Origin: Siphonodentalium dalli
Taxonomy: Eukaryota > Mollusca > Scaphopoda > Gadilida > Siphonodentaliidae
DNA length: 64,000 bases
Direction of reading: 5' to 3'
Assembly: GCA_032622095.1 (NCBI GenBank)
Contig: CP136062.1
Location: forward strand, 52,343,349 to 52,407,348
The DNA itself is not shown here. Below: more notes on the stretch, generated by a model. That model had not been told where the DNA came from and did no database searches. It saw only the letters and a list, made by a program, of their open reading frames with translations. How positions within the stretch are numbered: the first letter of the stretch is position 1.

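Noticed and set aside
63151-63878. Minus-strand ORFs of 90-229 codons
   Set aside because: They are the 35-bp minisatellite read in different frames, continuing into a family A MITE.

Overview
This is a spliced, AT-rich, repeat-dense animal genome window. Coding sequence is about 8% (roughly 5.0 kb of 64 kb). The intron content (Helitrons with tetranucleotide runs, TTAA-flanked palindromic MITEs, a tRNA-headed SINE with a 15-bp target duplication) fits a lophotrochozoan, perhaps a mollusc. That placement is inference and is not proven here.

I see one gene, on the + strand, open at both ends. Thirty-two exons with canonical AG/GT borders run from 1649 to the last base. They encode a secreted or extracellular modular protein of the VWDE type (von Willebrand factor D and EGF domains). 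The protein is a tandem array of one large module. Module 1 is exons 1-14 (1649-23591), module 2 is exons 15-29 (26053-49267), and module 3 begins with exons 30-32 (59938-64000). Each module reads: beta-sandwich pair, large beta domain with a DGxxDGD motif, six-exon vWD domain (FDGR ... GLCGxF), two linker exons, EGF-like repeat, IPT/TIG-like segment, short CxxxxxC exon. Exon lengths and intron phases match across modules, so the introns were copied with the exons. Two departures stand out. Module 1 has the EGF-IPT region in one exon where module 2 has two. The exon 14 to exon 15 splice does not keep frame as read.

The introns are mostly non-autonomous transposons, many of them near-perfect palindromes. 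Family A is about 17 copies of a ~215-bp hairpin with CAGTAATGCCC ends at TA. Family B is about 13 copies of a palindrome with CAAGCCT ends and 8-9-bp target duplications. Family C is a set of TTAA elements (alpha, beta, gamma, delta, epsilon) with different ends; alpha, beta and gamma share the same two-hairpin core. Other elements are families D, E, F (Helitron/Helentron-like), H, J, L, M, N, O, P, Q, R and S (foldback or TIR elements), SINEs, a retroposon 3' end and several minisatellites. Nesting gives relative ages and two filled/empty site comparisons for TTAA insertion.

The most unusual signals concern what happens at palindromes and at splice sites. DNA copied from elsewhere sits at the tips of two hairpins. 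Several one-armed hairpins end at the tip. A MITE is flanked by a copied splice donor. Exon 11 is squeezed between two MITEs, with its donor overlapping one. Exon 4 is preceded by five tandem copies of its own acceptor. The start of exon 25 with its acceptor is present a second time, inverted, in intron 21.
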